Positions 25,813 to 35,900 of a stretch of 64,000 nucleotides of DNA are shown piece after piece. The notes beneath the pieces were generated by a model. It saw only the letters and a program-made list of their open reading frames with translations. It ran no database searches and was not told where the DNA came from. The stretch's first letter is position 1. Each line of letters starts with the position of its first letter. The translations under genes were made by a program, and so were the position numbers. The DNA comes from Sphaerisporangium krabiense (lineage in GTDB: Bacteria; Actinomycetota; Actinomycetes; Streptosporangiales; Streptosporangiaceae), in NCBI RefSeq assembly GCF_014200435.1, contig NZ_JACHBR010000001.1:3193501-3257500 (forward strand), given 5' to 3'.

Positions 25813-26778
25813 ATGGACCACAGCGTTGGCCAGGACGGCCAAGCCGTGCACGTAGTGGTGACGTGCACGAACCGTAAGCGCATCGCCGTCGCCGATGAAC
25901 TCCGGGTTCGGAACGTGCTGGCTAGAGATGTCGACGAGCGATGCGACCAATGGGTGAGGCACATCTCTACAGCGCCCGCTCAGGTTCCGGCCAGCGACAT
26001 GTATGCCGGCGAACATTGGTTGATCGCTCGGCGCTTGGCTGAAATAGTCGGCGAGAAGGCGACCCTGTGGGTCTGCTCGGCTGGGTATGGACTGATCCCC
26101 GTCACGACGCCCATCGCTCCGTATGCCGCTACGTTTGCCCTAGGTCACGGAGACTCTGTCGCCGCCAATGCGGAAGGAGCCCGCCGTTGGTGGGCACGGT
26201 TGTCACGGTGGGTTGGGCCGCAACGCGACCAACCGCGTTCCTTCGTCGCGCTTGCTGCTCGAGACCCCGATGCCACGATCATCGCCGTACTGTCAGACCC
26301 GTACCTCAAGGCGTGCTCAACCGACCTGCGCGGCGCGACGTCGGTGCTGTCGGATGGTGACAGCCTTTCGGTGATCGGACCGGCGGGGCGCTGCCCAGAG
26401 ATCGATGACCTAATGGTCCCAGTAACAGCCGCTCTCAGAGCCATGGTGGGGGGAAGCCTTCTCTCGCTGAACGTTCGTGCCGCGGAATATGTGCTCAAGG
26501 AATCAGCTCTACGTGGGGATGCTCTGCAACGTCCGCTACTCGCCAAGATCATGAGAGACGTCATTGCCTCCGTGCCTGATGCCCCCTATAAGCCGGCAGG
26601 CACTCGTATGACTGACGATGAAGTACGTGTATTCATTCGTAGCCGCCTTGAGTTTGGTCCCACTTCAGCTACCCCTTTGCTGCGCGAGTTGCGCAGTTCG
26701 GGACGCTCCTGTGAGCATGCTCGCTTCAGAAATCTGTTCGTTGAGGAATCTCGAGCTGCGGCGGGTGAGTGGGGATGA
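25813..26778 (+). CDS. dpdC: DpdC-like protein (YaaA/DUF6884-like), candidate nitrile-to-amide enzyme
   Basis: A 321-residue protein. VVVTCTNRKR near the start, PASDMYAGEHWLIARRLAE, and LWVCSAGYGLIPVTTPIAPYAATF resemble the pattern of DUF6884/YaaA-type proteins. In the studied Dpd systems, DpdC converts preQ0 already in DNA to the 7-amido form. The gene lies where dpdC would be expected, between precursor synthesis and dpdB/dpdA, and overlaps dpdB by four bases. The DpdC name rests mainly on context and partial motifs; a profile search would settle it. Confidence 0.6.
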   Translation: MDHSVGQDGQAVHVVVTCTNRKRIAVADELRVRNVLARDVDERCDQWVRHISTAPAQVPASDMYAGEHWLIARRLAEIVGEKATLWVCSAGYGLIPVTTPIAPYAATFALGHGDSVAANAEGARRWWARLSRWVGPQRDQPRSFVALAARDPDATIIAVLSDPYLKACSTDLRGATSVLSDGDSLSVIGPAGRCPEIDDLMVPVTAALRAMVGGSLLSLNVRAAEYVLKESALRGDALQRPLLAKIMRDVIASVPDAPYKPAGTRMTDDEVRVFIRSRLEFGPTSATPLLRELRSSGRSCEHARFRNLFVEESRAAAGEWG

Positions 26779-27923
26779 CCAATTCGCCGAGGTCGCGTAC
26801 AAGCGAGGTTCGTGCGCTTCGGATCATCCAGGCGAAAGACTATCCTCTGTACATCTTTATGCTGCGCGCTGAAGAGATTCTTGAGTTCGCCGACATCTCC
26901 AGGGTGAGCAGAGATGAGGCGGGCAAGCTGATCGGATATCAACGCCCACAAGTGAAGAATCACATACAGGAGATCGTCCAATACCTGGACAGCGATGTCC
27001 CGATCTTCCCTAATCCGATCATCATGGCACTGTCGCCGCGAGTGCGTTTCCGCAGCACTCGGGGCGGCAATAGGCACGCTGACGATGGAGTCTCCGACAC
27101 CGGAAGGCTAACCATCCCTCTTCCAGAGGCTGGAAAGCCTAGGCCAGCCTGGATCGTTGATGGGCAGCAGCGCGCATTGGCGCTCGCCCAGACACGACGA
27201 CATGACTTTCCTGTGCCGATCACTGCATTCGTGGCAGACACGGTCAACCTGCAGCGGGATCAGTTCGTCCGGATCAACAACACGAAACCGTTGCCACGAG
27301 GACTTGTGACGGAGCTCCTTCCCGAGGTCGACAGCCCACTTCCACCACGTCTCACGATACGGAAGGCGCCCTCTCAACTGTGCGATTTCCTTAATTCGGA
27401 TAAGCGCTCCCCGTTCTATGGTCTGATCAAGCGCGCGTCTACTGCGAGCTCTAAGCAGAGTGGCGCAGTAGTGACAGACACTGGAATCGTGGACATGATT
27501 CAGGAGAGTCTCACATCATCTTCTGGAGCCCTTTATCCATACCGGGATATCGGTAGAGGAGAGACCGACTTCGATGGGATTATTCAGGCGCTTTTCTTAT
27601 ATTGGACGGCGGTTCGAGAGACATTTCCCGAGGCGTGGGGGAAACCGCCAGAGAAGAGTCGGCTTATGCATGGCGCCGGTATTAGAGCCATGGGCCGACT
27701 CATGGACAGAATCCTGGGCGTCGTTGACCCACAGCGTGCAGATGCTCCGGAGACAGTACGGAAACATCTAGAAGTCATTGCCCCGCACTGCAGATGGACC
27801 TCGGGTTCCTGGGACGACCTAGGGCACCGATGGAATGAGATCGAAAATGTAAGCAAGCATGTGCACGAACTCTCTAATCATCTCATTCGTGTCTATCAGA
27901 TTGCACGTAGGGGGCTCGCATGA
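26775..27923 (+). CDS. dpdB: DpdB, DGQQR-domain DNA-modification protein (copy 1)
   Basis: A 382-residue protein of the DGQQR/DndB-ParB-like family. IVDGQQRALAL has DGQQR at residues 129-133, followed by RDQFVRINNTKPLPRGLVTELLP, the second family motif. DpdB has ATPase-type activity and works with DpdA for preQ0 insertion into DNA (known for the Salmonella system). It begins inside the previous stop (ATGA) and ends overlapping dpdA. GC is lower than in the preQ0 genes. A second copy lies beyond dpdA. Confidence 0.88.
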   Translation: MTNSPRSRTSEVRALRIIQAKDYPLYIFMLRAEEILEFADISRVSRDEAGKLIGYQRPQVKNHIQEIVQYLDSDVPIFPNPIIMALSPRVRFRSTRGGNRHADDGVSDTGRLTIPLPEAGKPRPAWIVDGQQRALALAQTRRHDFPVPITAFVADTVNLQRDQFVRINNTKPLPRGLVTELLPEVDSPLPPRLTIRKAPSQLCDFLNSDKRSPFYGLIKRASTASSKQSGAVVTDTGIVDMIQESLTSSSGALYPYRDIGRGETDFDGIIQALFLYWTAVRETFPEAWGKPPEKSRLMHGAGIRAMGRLMDRILGVVDPQRADAPETVRKHLEVIAPHCRWTSGSWDDLGHRWNEIENVSKHVHELSNHLIRVYQIARRGLA

Positions 27924-29155
27924 AATTCTACTTCCCGGACAGCCAGGACCAGATCAGTCCTACTTTTAATTTTCTTACCGAAGAGCATTCTCCGTATCGG
28001 GTGCGGCAGCGCGATGACAAGTATGCGCATGAGGTCCTAAAGCCGCAGCCCTATGACGGGCTCCTTGTGAGCAAAGCAATCGTGGACGGCTCGGTGAAGG
28101 GTGCTGGAAAGTACTCGATGCCGCAACGGGAGCGGCTGTATCGATTGGGCGTTTCAAAATATTTCAGACTATCCGAAAATGTTGTTACGCTTGGAGATTG
28201 CGGTGCTTTCAACTATGTCGATGAGGAATTGCCGCCGTATACAACGGCAGAGGTGTTGGACTTCTACGAGCGCTGCGGCTTTCATTCAGGGATCAGCATT
28301 GACCATGTGATCTTCGGCTACGATCCGACAGTGTCCGATGAATTAGTTAATCCCGCCTGGAAGAAGCGACGGCAGATCTCGTTGCGGTACGCCGGTGAGT
28401 TCTATGACCGCGTCCAGGAGCGAGGAAACAAGATCGAACCCGTCGGTGCTGCGCAGGGGTGGAGCCCGGCAAGCTATGCCGATAGCGTTAAATGCCTGCA
28501 AGAGTTCGGGTACAAGCGCATCGCTCTCGGAGGCATGGTGCCACTGAGAACACAAGATATCCTCGCTTGCCTGGAAGAAATCAGTCAGATACGCCTATCG
28601 GACACAGAGTTGCATCTTTTAGGGATTACCAGGGTGACATCGATGGAAGAATTCGCCACCTATGGTGTCACTAGTTTTGACAGTACCTCGCCGTTCCGAC
28701 AGGCATTCATGGATGACCGTAACAACTATCATACGGAGACCGGGGCGTATACTGCTATTCGTGTCCCGCAGGTCGACGGAAACCCAGCACTCAAGCGACG
28801 GATCTTGGCGGGAGAGATATCACAGGCGAAGGCCAAGTCGGCTGAGCGTGAATGCATGAAGCGCCTGCGCGCGTATGACGAAGGCCTCGAAAGCCTGGAC
28901 AGGGTAATTGAGATTCTCGGAGAGTATGAACAATTGGTTGAGCCGGGAAAAAAGAAAAGCAAAATCGCGGCTTATCGGGTTACCCTTGAAGCCAAGCCCT
29001 GGAAATCATGTAAATGCACCATCTGTGCGGCGCATGGTGTTGAGATAGTCATCTTCCGTGGATCAGAGCGAAACAAGAGACGTGGGTTCCATAACCTGTC
29101 GGTGTTCGACACTAAGATGCACCGCATCAAGAATCCTCTTGGACAGGAGTACTGA
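27920..29155 (+). CDS. dpdA: DpdA, DNA-guanine transglycosylase (TGT-like)
   Basis: A 411-residue protein of the tRNA-guanine transglycosylase superfamily. TLGDCGAFNYV holds the first conserved Asp (about residue 93), and SIDHVIFGYD another. AAQGWSPASYADSVKCL and GGMVPLRTQDIL fit the barrel. A TGT-type zinc site is near the end: C-x-C-x2-C (about 362-367) and a His some 20 residues later. Its neighbours identify it as the DNA-acting form, replacing G by preQ0, rather than tRNA-TGT. Codon use is distinctly AT-richer than elsewhere, a sign of transfer. Confidence 0.93.
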   Translation: MKFYFPDSQDQISPTFNFLTEEHSPYRVRQRDDKYAHEVLKPQPYDGLLVSKAIVDGSVKGAGKYSMPQRERLYRLGVSKYFRLSENVVTLGDCGAFNYVDEELPPYTTAEVLDFYERCGFHSGISIDHVIFGYDPTVSDELVNPAWKKRRQISLRYAGEFYDRVQERGNKIEPVGAAQGWSPASYADSVKCLQEFGYKRIALGGMVPLRTQDILACLEEISQIRLSDTELHLLGITRVTSMEEFATYGVTSFDSTSPFRQAFMDDRNNYHTETGAYTAIRVPQVDGNPALKRRILAGEISQAKAKSAERECMKRLRAYDEGLESLDRVIEILGEYEQLVEPGKKKSKIAAYRVTLEAKPWKSCKCTICAAHGVEIVIFRGSERNKRRGFHNLSVFDTKMHRIKNPLGQEY

Positions 29156-30264
29156 TGGCCGACCGCCAGATCCTTCGTCTCCCAGCGTTGGAGGTCCGGC
29201 AGGGATCGCGCCGCATATACTGCTTCGCTGTCGACGGCAAGAGACTCCCCGAGTTCGCTGCGGTCTCCCGCATACGTCGTGATGCGAAAGATCAACTCCA
29301 GGGGTACCAGCGACCCGAGGTTGCTAGCCACATCCGGGCCATCCAGCGTTATCTCGAGTCCGAGAGCCCGATGGTACCGAACGCGCTAGTGCTCGCTTTC
29401 GACAGCCGTGTCCGCTTCGAACCCGTGGTCACGAGTCACAGAATCGGCTACTCGGTGCCAGGAGAACTGATCGTCCCCTTGGACGAGACTCTAGAAGATG
29501 ACGAGAAGCCGGCCTGGGTGGTCGACGGCCAGCAGCGCAGCGCTGCCATCCGCGATGCTGACATCGGAGAGTTCCCTGTCGCGGTCGTCGGCTTCATAGC
29601 GGACAACCACGCTGAGCAGCGCGCCCAGTTCATCCTCGTCAACAACACCAAACCCCTTCCCAAGGGCCTGATCCACGAGCTCCTGCCAGACACCAACACC
29701 CACCTGCCGCCGGCGTACGCTCGTCGCCAACTCCCTGCGGCTCTGATGACCCGCCTTAACGGAACGTTCGATGGGCCGTTTTACCGAGCCATTGCGACGC
29801 CCACGTCTCCCGATGGGTACATCAAAGACAACAGCATTCTCCGGATGATCGAGCACAGCCTCTATCAGGGCGCTCTCTACAAGTATCGTGACCCGATGGA
29901 CGGTGCCGGCGACGTCGATCAGATGCTGGCGCATCTCAACACCTACTGGGCCTTGGTACGCGAAACGTTCCCCGAGGCGTGGTCTCTGCCGCCCAGACTT
30001 TCGCGACTTACTCATGGCGTAGGGATCCAAGCGATGGGTTTCCTCATGGACCACCTAACTGAGGATCTGTCTCCTCAGGAGATCGCTGGTGCGGTCAACG
30101 ATGCCCTGAAGCGACTCGAAGCAAGTGCTGCATGGACTGACGGCTCCTGGAAGTTCGGAAGCAACGGGACCCGCAAGTGGAACAGCTTCCAGAACACACC
30201 CAACGACGTCCGCTTGCTCACTGACGGTCTGCTATACCTAATCAACCAGGAAGCACTCTTTTAA
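29155..30264 (+). CDS. dpdB: DpdB paralogue (copy 2)
   Basis: A 369-residue protein with WVVDGQQRSAAI (DGQQR about 124-128) and RAQFILVNNTKPLPKGLIHELLP, and the same order of conserved blocks as copy 1, including YQRPEV near residue 51 and the late FPEAW ... RLTHGVGIQAMGFLMD. The two copies are clearly paralogues but differ at many positions, and this one has higher GC. A-start overlap with dpdA shows one transcript. Reference Dpd loci that I know have a single dpdB. Confidence 0.88.
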   Translation: MADRQILRLPALEVRQGSRRIYCFAVDGKRLPEFAAVSRIRRDAKDQLQGYQRPEVASHIRAIQRYLESESPMVPNALVLAFDSRVRFEPVVTSHRIGYSVPGELIVPLDETLEDDEKPAWVVDGQQRSAAIRDADIGEFPVAVVGFIADNHAEQRAQFILVNNTKPLPKGLIHELLPDTNTHLPPAYARRQLPAALMTRLNGTFDGPFYRAIATPTSPDGYIKDNSILRMIEHSLYQGALYKYRDPMDGAGDVDQMLAHLNTYWALVRETFPEAWSLPPRLSRLTHGVGIQAMGFLMDHLTEDLSPQEIAGAVNDALKRLEASAAWTDGSWKFGSNGTRKWNSFQNTPNDVRLLTDGLLYLINQEALF

Positions 30265-30480
30265 GGGAGACGAATGCAGGTCCTTTTTGTCGGCGTGGGC
30301 GCTCCTCCAGTTCGCCGACCAGGGGTATAAGAGGGCCGGAGATCGTCCTGCCCTCAGTCAACACGGGGACGAGACGCCAGCAAACGCACCAGTCGCCTGA
30401 TCGCAGACTCGTCAGCAGGCGCTCACAATCGTTTCCTCTGTACCTACCGGTGTAGGCGCCCCATCTCGTCCCGCTACTAG

Positions 30481-32460
30481 CTAGTCAGCCAAGACGTTGA
30501 CTGCTGCGCGCAGGAGTGATGCAGAACCGCTGCCGTCGGCGAAGGCAATCTTGGCTCTGGTCCTGGCGGTTATTGCGCCGGTTGCTGCGTGTGTAGCACA
30601 CCTGGTGGCGAGGACCACTCTGGTGGCGTGCTGGGCCTTCTGTTTTAAGGAGGTCGTGGAGATCTTGTCGCTGCTCATCAAAACCTTGATGCCCGGAGCT
30701 AGCTTTTCGAGGGTCTCGGCGACGCGCATCAGGACCTGATTGTCGAGGGAGTAGAGCAGGATTACCTCACCCTTACCGTTGATCTGCACCTCTGCCGTCG
30801 AAGGTGAAGTGCTTTCGGTGGGTGCCCATTGCAGTGGAACGCCAAGTTCCTTAGCGAGCTGTTTGGAAAACGCTAGTGTTGCGGGGTCGAGTCGAGTTGA
30901 TCGCCTTGAAAGGGGTTCGAGCAGGGCGATCGCAAGATTTAACCTAGCGCTCTCATCGGGGCATGGTACCAGAATAAGTCGATCTACGAAATCCAGTACG
31001 ATTCGCGAGTTGTCGATCGATACCCACTGAGGGGAAGTATCCCTTAGTTCGTCTAGTAACTGACGGTATTCGTTCGCTGAAGGGGAGGAGCGAAGATAGC
31101 TTTCTGTCAGCGCGTAAACTGCATTGAGATCGCCGACGGCCAAGCGATTTCCGCTGAGAGCATAGTTTATGAACTCTCTTGTGGATCGCGGCGCGACGTG
31201 TGTGTACTCATCTGCTTCGATAAAGGGTCCTGTCAGTCTCCAGCAGCGATCCCATTCTTGATCCGTCAGGTCAGTCAGAAGTTCGGCAACCTCGTTATCC
31301 GAGTCCGCCGGGGGTGGCCACTCACGCCAGATCGAATCGGTGAGCACTGCGCTTGGATCGGTGCCCTCCTTCGCCACAGCCATGAACAGACCCATCCACG
31401 AGTTGATCGATCCCCGGAGGGATGCCTCGACCGCCGACGACTCTGCCGGGTGGGGTTCATCCGTTGCTTCTGCTGCGCTCGGAGCACGCTTCCGTGCAGC
31501 ATCCAACAGAGTTGCCGGGATCAACTCTGCCTGTCTCTGCTCATCAAGCTTGTGGAGCAAGACTCCGAGGTAGTCGTCGTCGCCTCGTCCAAGCGCCGCG
31601 GTGAGCAGGACAGTGAGCGCCTGCGGACCAAGGCGATGAGCATCCACTTTCACCGGCAGCGGAAGATCGAGCGTTCGAAGCCGCTCGTAGGCAGCCTCAA
31701 GGTCGCCCACGCTCAGCGACTCTTCGAGTACCGCCGACCGTACGGCGTTGAGCACGGCTTCACCCACCGGGATGGGCGGATTCTGGTGGAGTACGTTCGG
31801 GAGATCCTCCATCTCGAGTAGCTGTGCACTGAGTCCGAGTCGGTCGAGACGTTTGATCTGTAGATGCGCGAGGTTGGTGGGCGTCATACCGCCACGCGCC
31901 TGAATCTCTTGCAGGACATGCAATGAGCTGGCCTCACCACCGGCCGCGAGTTCCGCGTCGAACTGGGCGATGAGGCGACCCAAGGGCTTGGCCACGCTCC
32001 ACGATCTGCGCGGCCGTGCACTCATGGTCGCCTGCATCAGTCCAAGGGATTCGCGAAGTCTCCTCCTCTTCTCCCGGTTCTTACCTGCACGGAGAATGAA
32101 GGTTGTGTCCTCCGAGAAGAAGTCGATGACCGCCTTATCAACCGGGTCGTTTCGATTGAGGAGTGCCGGCGCTAGGTCGCCGGACACACAATAGGACGGT
32201 CCTGCGAAGGAAACAATTAAGCCTCGCGTTGCCCCGACCTCGGATCGCTCCCTCGCGATGACGTACATCGCAAATTCGTCGATGAGTGCCTGATATCGAG
32301 GGAGCACGACAGGGAGGTCGCTCCTCGTGAAGGCATAGTGGAGAAATGGGGCAACATGTGTGGACAGTTTGGGGTTGCCGACATCGTTGCCCATCCCCAT
32401 GAACCTCGTAAGGAAGTTCTGGATGAAGGAACCGCTGGTCTCAGACGCGTCCGTGTTCAC
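30481..32460 (-). CDS. dpdD: DpdD-like protein of the restriction arm
   Basis: A 659-residue protein, start GTG at 32,460 overlapping the dpdK stop. The first 450 residues are mostly helical with no catalytic motif I know. The C-terminal 100 residues (EVILLYSLDNQVLMRVAETL, then LATRCATHAATGAI) have alternating strands and helices resembling small DUF2325-like domains. Place and size fit DpdD of Dpd systems, whose biochemical role is unknown but linked to the restriction part. It ends 216 bp from the convergent dpdB2. Confidence 0.62.
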   Translation of the reverse strand: MNTDASETSGSFIQNFLTRFMGMGNDVGNPKLSTHVAPFLHYAFTRSDLPVVLPRYQALIDEFAMYVIARERSEVGATRGLIVSFAGPSYCVSGDLAPALLNRNDPVDKAVIDFFSEDTTFILRAGKNREKRRRLRESLGLMQATMSARPRRSWSVAKPLGRLIAQFDAELAAGGEASSLHVLQEIQARGGMTPTNLAHLQIKRLDRLGLSAQLLEMEDLPNVLHQNPPIPVGEAVLNAVRSAVLEESLSVGDLEAAYERLRTLDLPLPVKVDAHRLGPQALTVLLTAALGRGDDDYLGVLLHKLDEQRQAELIPATLLDAARKRAPSAAEATDEPHPAESSAVEASLRGSINSWMGLFMAVAKEGTDPSAVLTDSIWREWPPPADSDNEVAELLTDLTDQEWDRCWRLTGPFIEADEYTHVAPRSTREFINYALSGNRLAVGDLNAVYALTESYLRSSPSANEYRQLLDELRDTSPQWVSIDNSRIVLDFVDRLILVPCPDESARLNLAIALLEPLSRRSTRLDPATLAFSKQLAKELGVPLQWAPTESTSPSTAEVQINGKGEVILLYSLDNQVLMRVAETLEKLAPGIKVLMSSDKISTTSLKQKAQHATRVVLATRCATHAATGAITARTRAKIAFADGSGSASLLRAAVNVLAD

Positions 32461-32981
32461 TCCGTCTCCTTCCAGCGCGCACGAAAGTCGATGTGTGCTT
32501 GGGCTACGCTTGGATCGCCGGTGCGGTAGGTAACAGATTCTTCGTTGTTCCCCATGCCCGACTTCGTAAAATTCATCGAGCCCGTCATGATCCAGCCGTT
32601 CCCGCACAGTGTCTTCTCGTGCATGTTGGGGTCACGAATGATCCGGAGTCGGTTCTCGTTCCTGATCGCTTCGCTGATGTGGTCGAGAAATGTCGTGTTG
32701 TGCGGGTTAGGCCTCGTAGCGACACAGACCTTCGTACCCGTGGCGGCTACGAGTGCGAGCATGTGTGAGAGCCTGCAGACATTCGGCGGATCATCGCCGA
32801 GGATCGAGTCGAAGGCGCCCTGGCTGTTGTCGATTACCTTGACGTCCGAGATCCACCCGGACACGACCCAGAGAGTCTTGCCCGGGTCGAGGAGTTCGCC
32901 GATCAGGGCGGTACCAACGATGTTCTCGGCTCGGAGGCCGAGGTTCTTGCCGGTACGAACCGTGCGCTCCAACGGCGTCAC
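32457..32981 (-). CDS. dpdK: DpdK, phospholipase-D-like nuclease
   Basis: A 174-residue single-domain PLD protein. HEKTLCGNGWIMTGSMNF supplies H-x-K (about 121 and 123) and the following Asn/Ser. Only one HKD half is present, so it would act as a dimer, as small PLD nucleases do. It starts with a GTG overlapping the dpdJ stop. DpdK is a predicted DNA-cutting component acting on unmodified DNA. Confidence 0.85.
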   Translation of the reverse strand: MTPLERTVRTGKNLGLRAENIVGTALIGELLDPGKTLWVVSGWISDVKVIDNSQGAFDSILGDDPPNVCRLSHMLALVAATGTKVCVATRPNPHNTTFLDHISEAIRNENRLRIIRDPNMHEKTLCGNGWIMTGSMNFTKSGMGNNEESVTYRTGDPSVAQAHIDFRARWKETE

Positions 32982-35900
32982 CTAGCGACCTCCTGCAGTT
33001 CGATCCTGACGACGAAGAGGCCGGCTGCACGCCGCACACCGGTCACCTCGCCGTACGTGCGGAGGACGTCGCGGTCCACGGGCAGTGCCGGTACTCGACG
33101 CAACACCTCGCCGAGACGGCGGGAATCGCTCGCCGGGCAGGTGAGTTCGACAGCGCCAAGGGGATCGCTTCCGAGCGAGCTTTGATACGCCCGTTCCCAG
33201 TCAGGATGTGTAAGGTCGATTCGCGGAAGGTGCTCGTCGACGATCTTCTCCAGGAGGAGACGATCGAGAACAGGCGGATGTTCGTAGTCTACGTAGGGCT
33301 GGTAGTGCCTCAGATGCTGGGATCGCGCGTCGAATCCCCGTGGCCAGAGCATGCCGAAGATCTGATCCGCGCTGAGCCCGGACCGTCCCACGTTCATCCT
33401 GCCGGCGCCGACCGCATAGGCGATCACTCGCGCGTCGACCTCGATCCCCAAACGTGATTCCAGGTGGCTCCACCCATCGAGGAGACGCAACGTGGTCCTG
33501 TCTGTTCCCGGGTTGCTGCCCGGTCGGAGCAATCGGGTGGACAGTGTGGCGACAGCGCTGTGGCGTGGAGTGCCATCAAGATCTGTCCACGCATCACGCA
33601 GTTTGCGTAGGGCGCCTGCCGCCTGATCAGCCGAACCCGCTGACCGCAGTTCAGCTATCGCGGTAGCCGCCGGTCCTTGCGGAGCCTCCTCCACAATGTT
33701 CCTCAACAACCTGGTGACCGTGCCGTCGGTGTACTCGTATGCGTTCGGCCTCATAGCATCGAGGACCAGCGACCAGAAGGCTTCCGGGGCCGCGGCGTAC
33801 TCGGTCACCAACTTCTCGATGATTCCCAAGCCACCGATCGCCGTTTCCGTGATCCAGACGACGTCCGAATCCATCCCGGTCCCGGGCAGGACGTCAATGA
33901 TCAGATCCTGTTCCTGAGCATCGGGACACGCGCGCAGGGTTGCGGCGAGGATCGCCGCCGCCAGAGTGTCCCGATAGGAGCGGCGTGCGAGATCCGCGGT
34001 CATCGTAGCCACGGCATCTTCTGTGAGGAGATGAGAACTGCGCTCCAGTGTTGCGATGACCGTTGGGTCATGGCTCAGCTGGATAAGTTCGGCGACGAGT
34101 TTGCTGCTGACTTCGGCCGGACTCTCAAGTTCATCCTCGCGGTAGAGAACGCCGAAGATCTTTGATAAGTCGTTTCGCCAGCTTCCATCTGCGAGCGCGG
34201 CACGTACCTCTTTCGGAGTCCTGGTTCCGTCGAGGCCTGCGAGGGAGAAGGCCGTGATGTAAATGAGGTAGAGCCATGCCCGCTTGAAGGAGTTGGTGAC
34301 CGTGGCCAATTCTTGATCCTCGGTGACGGCCCGGAAGAAGGCTTGGGATCGCCATGTCGGCGATGTCAAGTACTTCCTGATGGTGTCCGTGTGCAAATCG
34401 ATCGGTTCGAGTTCGATACGGACAGCGTCAACCTCGAGTTGGAAGCCCAACGCCGCAGGCTTTCCGTCGAGGGTGTACCGCACCGTCCGCCGATCCGTCC
34501 CAGCATGGCGCTCGACGGCGATATCGCACTTCGCGCCATAAGTCATACGTCGGATCTCAACCGGGTTTCCGGCGGCATGGGTACTGAACCCGATACTTCT
34601 GATGCGATTCCGCCACGCCGTTGCGAGGGGCACGTCGCCTGGGTATGGGTCCCTGCCTTCCGGCACCCTCACCTCGGTCGCCCACTGCGGGACGCCCTGC
34701 GAACGGTCAGCGATCTCGCTCAGTGGTTCACTTAGCTTCAACTGGTACGGGCGGACCACCGCGATGCCGTTGGGGAAGACGTGGTCCTGAGGGTGCCAAA
34801 TGCCCTCGTTGACGCAGGCAGGTACCAGGGCTTCGGTCAGTTCGAGGGCGTTGCCGCTCTCTGGCACGGGAATCCATGTACGGTGCTCGTCCCGTTGAAC
34901 TCCGTAGCGTCGACTGACTCTCCCGGGGACCGCTTCCCTGAGCGCCTTCGCGATCGGCAGACGTTCCTCCGCTGATCCGGTGTCGAAGGGCAGATCGAAC
35001 TCGACCTCAGGAGCGTTGAGAGGGTCGAACAGGGAGCGAGTAACAAACTCCGGCAGCATGGAGTGTGGCGCTGTTCCTGGATCACGACGAAGGCCATGCC
35101 ACCCGGTCTTGAGCCGCCGAAGAGAGGTAGGGACAACTGAGAGAAGCAGCGAGCGCGGTTCCTCCCAGAGCAGAGCCTGCGCCTCCTCACCCGTGATGTT
35201 CAACGCGGCCGCAAGGTGCTTGGCCAGATTGTCTTGTAGCTCTTGCACGTTGAGGAGATTCTCGAGCAATCCGGCTAATTGCTCGGCGGCGACGGGGTTG
35301 CGACCATCGCCTTGCTGTATCGGCGCAGTGAGCAGATACCTAGGGTCGTCCCAAGAACTCTGCTTCCGCAGAGTGAAGGCAAGCCAGTCGAGCAGCGACT
35401 GCGTAGCTTGAATCTTGAGGACGTAGCGATTATGGATCGGAAGGCGGCGCGCGCTCAGTTCGGGAGCGAAGAGCGTCTCGTACCCCTGGTAGCTCAGGCG
35501 GTCCCGTCCGTAGTCGGATAGCGTGACGATGGTGATCGGCCGCGTCCCCCGAGTTCTGCCCGCGCGGCCTCGCCTCTGGATGAACGCCGCTGCGTCGTAA
35601 GGCGCCTTGTGCTGAAGTACAAGACCGACTCGCGGATCGTCGAAACCCACCTCAAGCGATGCCGTGGCGACCGTCAGGTTGGCGTTGAGATCCATGCCGG
35701 CGTCCTGGCTCGAGGTACGCCCGATCCTGAGGTCGCCCATATTCAACTCTGCATCAAGCGTGTGGCCGATCTTCTCGATCAGGTCCCACGATTGGCCGTC
35801 GCGGAGGCGCTCGCTCCACTGCGGAATATTGGGTGCTCTGAGCCCGGCGAGAACGGGTTTCCTACGCTTGCGGAACCCTGACCTGGTCTGTCCGCCCTCT

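Noticed and set aside
26775..30264. Dnd phosphorothioate system because of DndB-like DGQQR proteins
   Set aside because: There is no cysteine desulfurase, DndC, DndD or DndE. The TGT-like DpdA and preQ0 genes identify the Dpd system.
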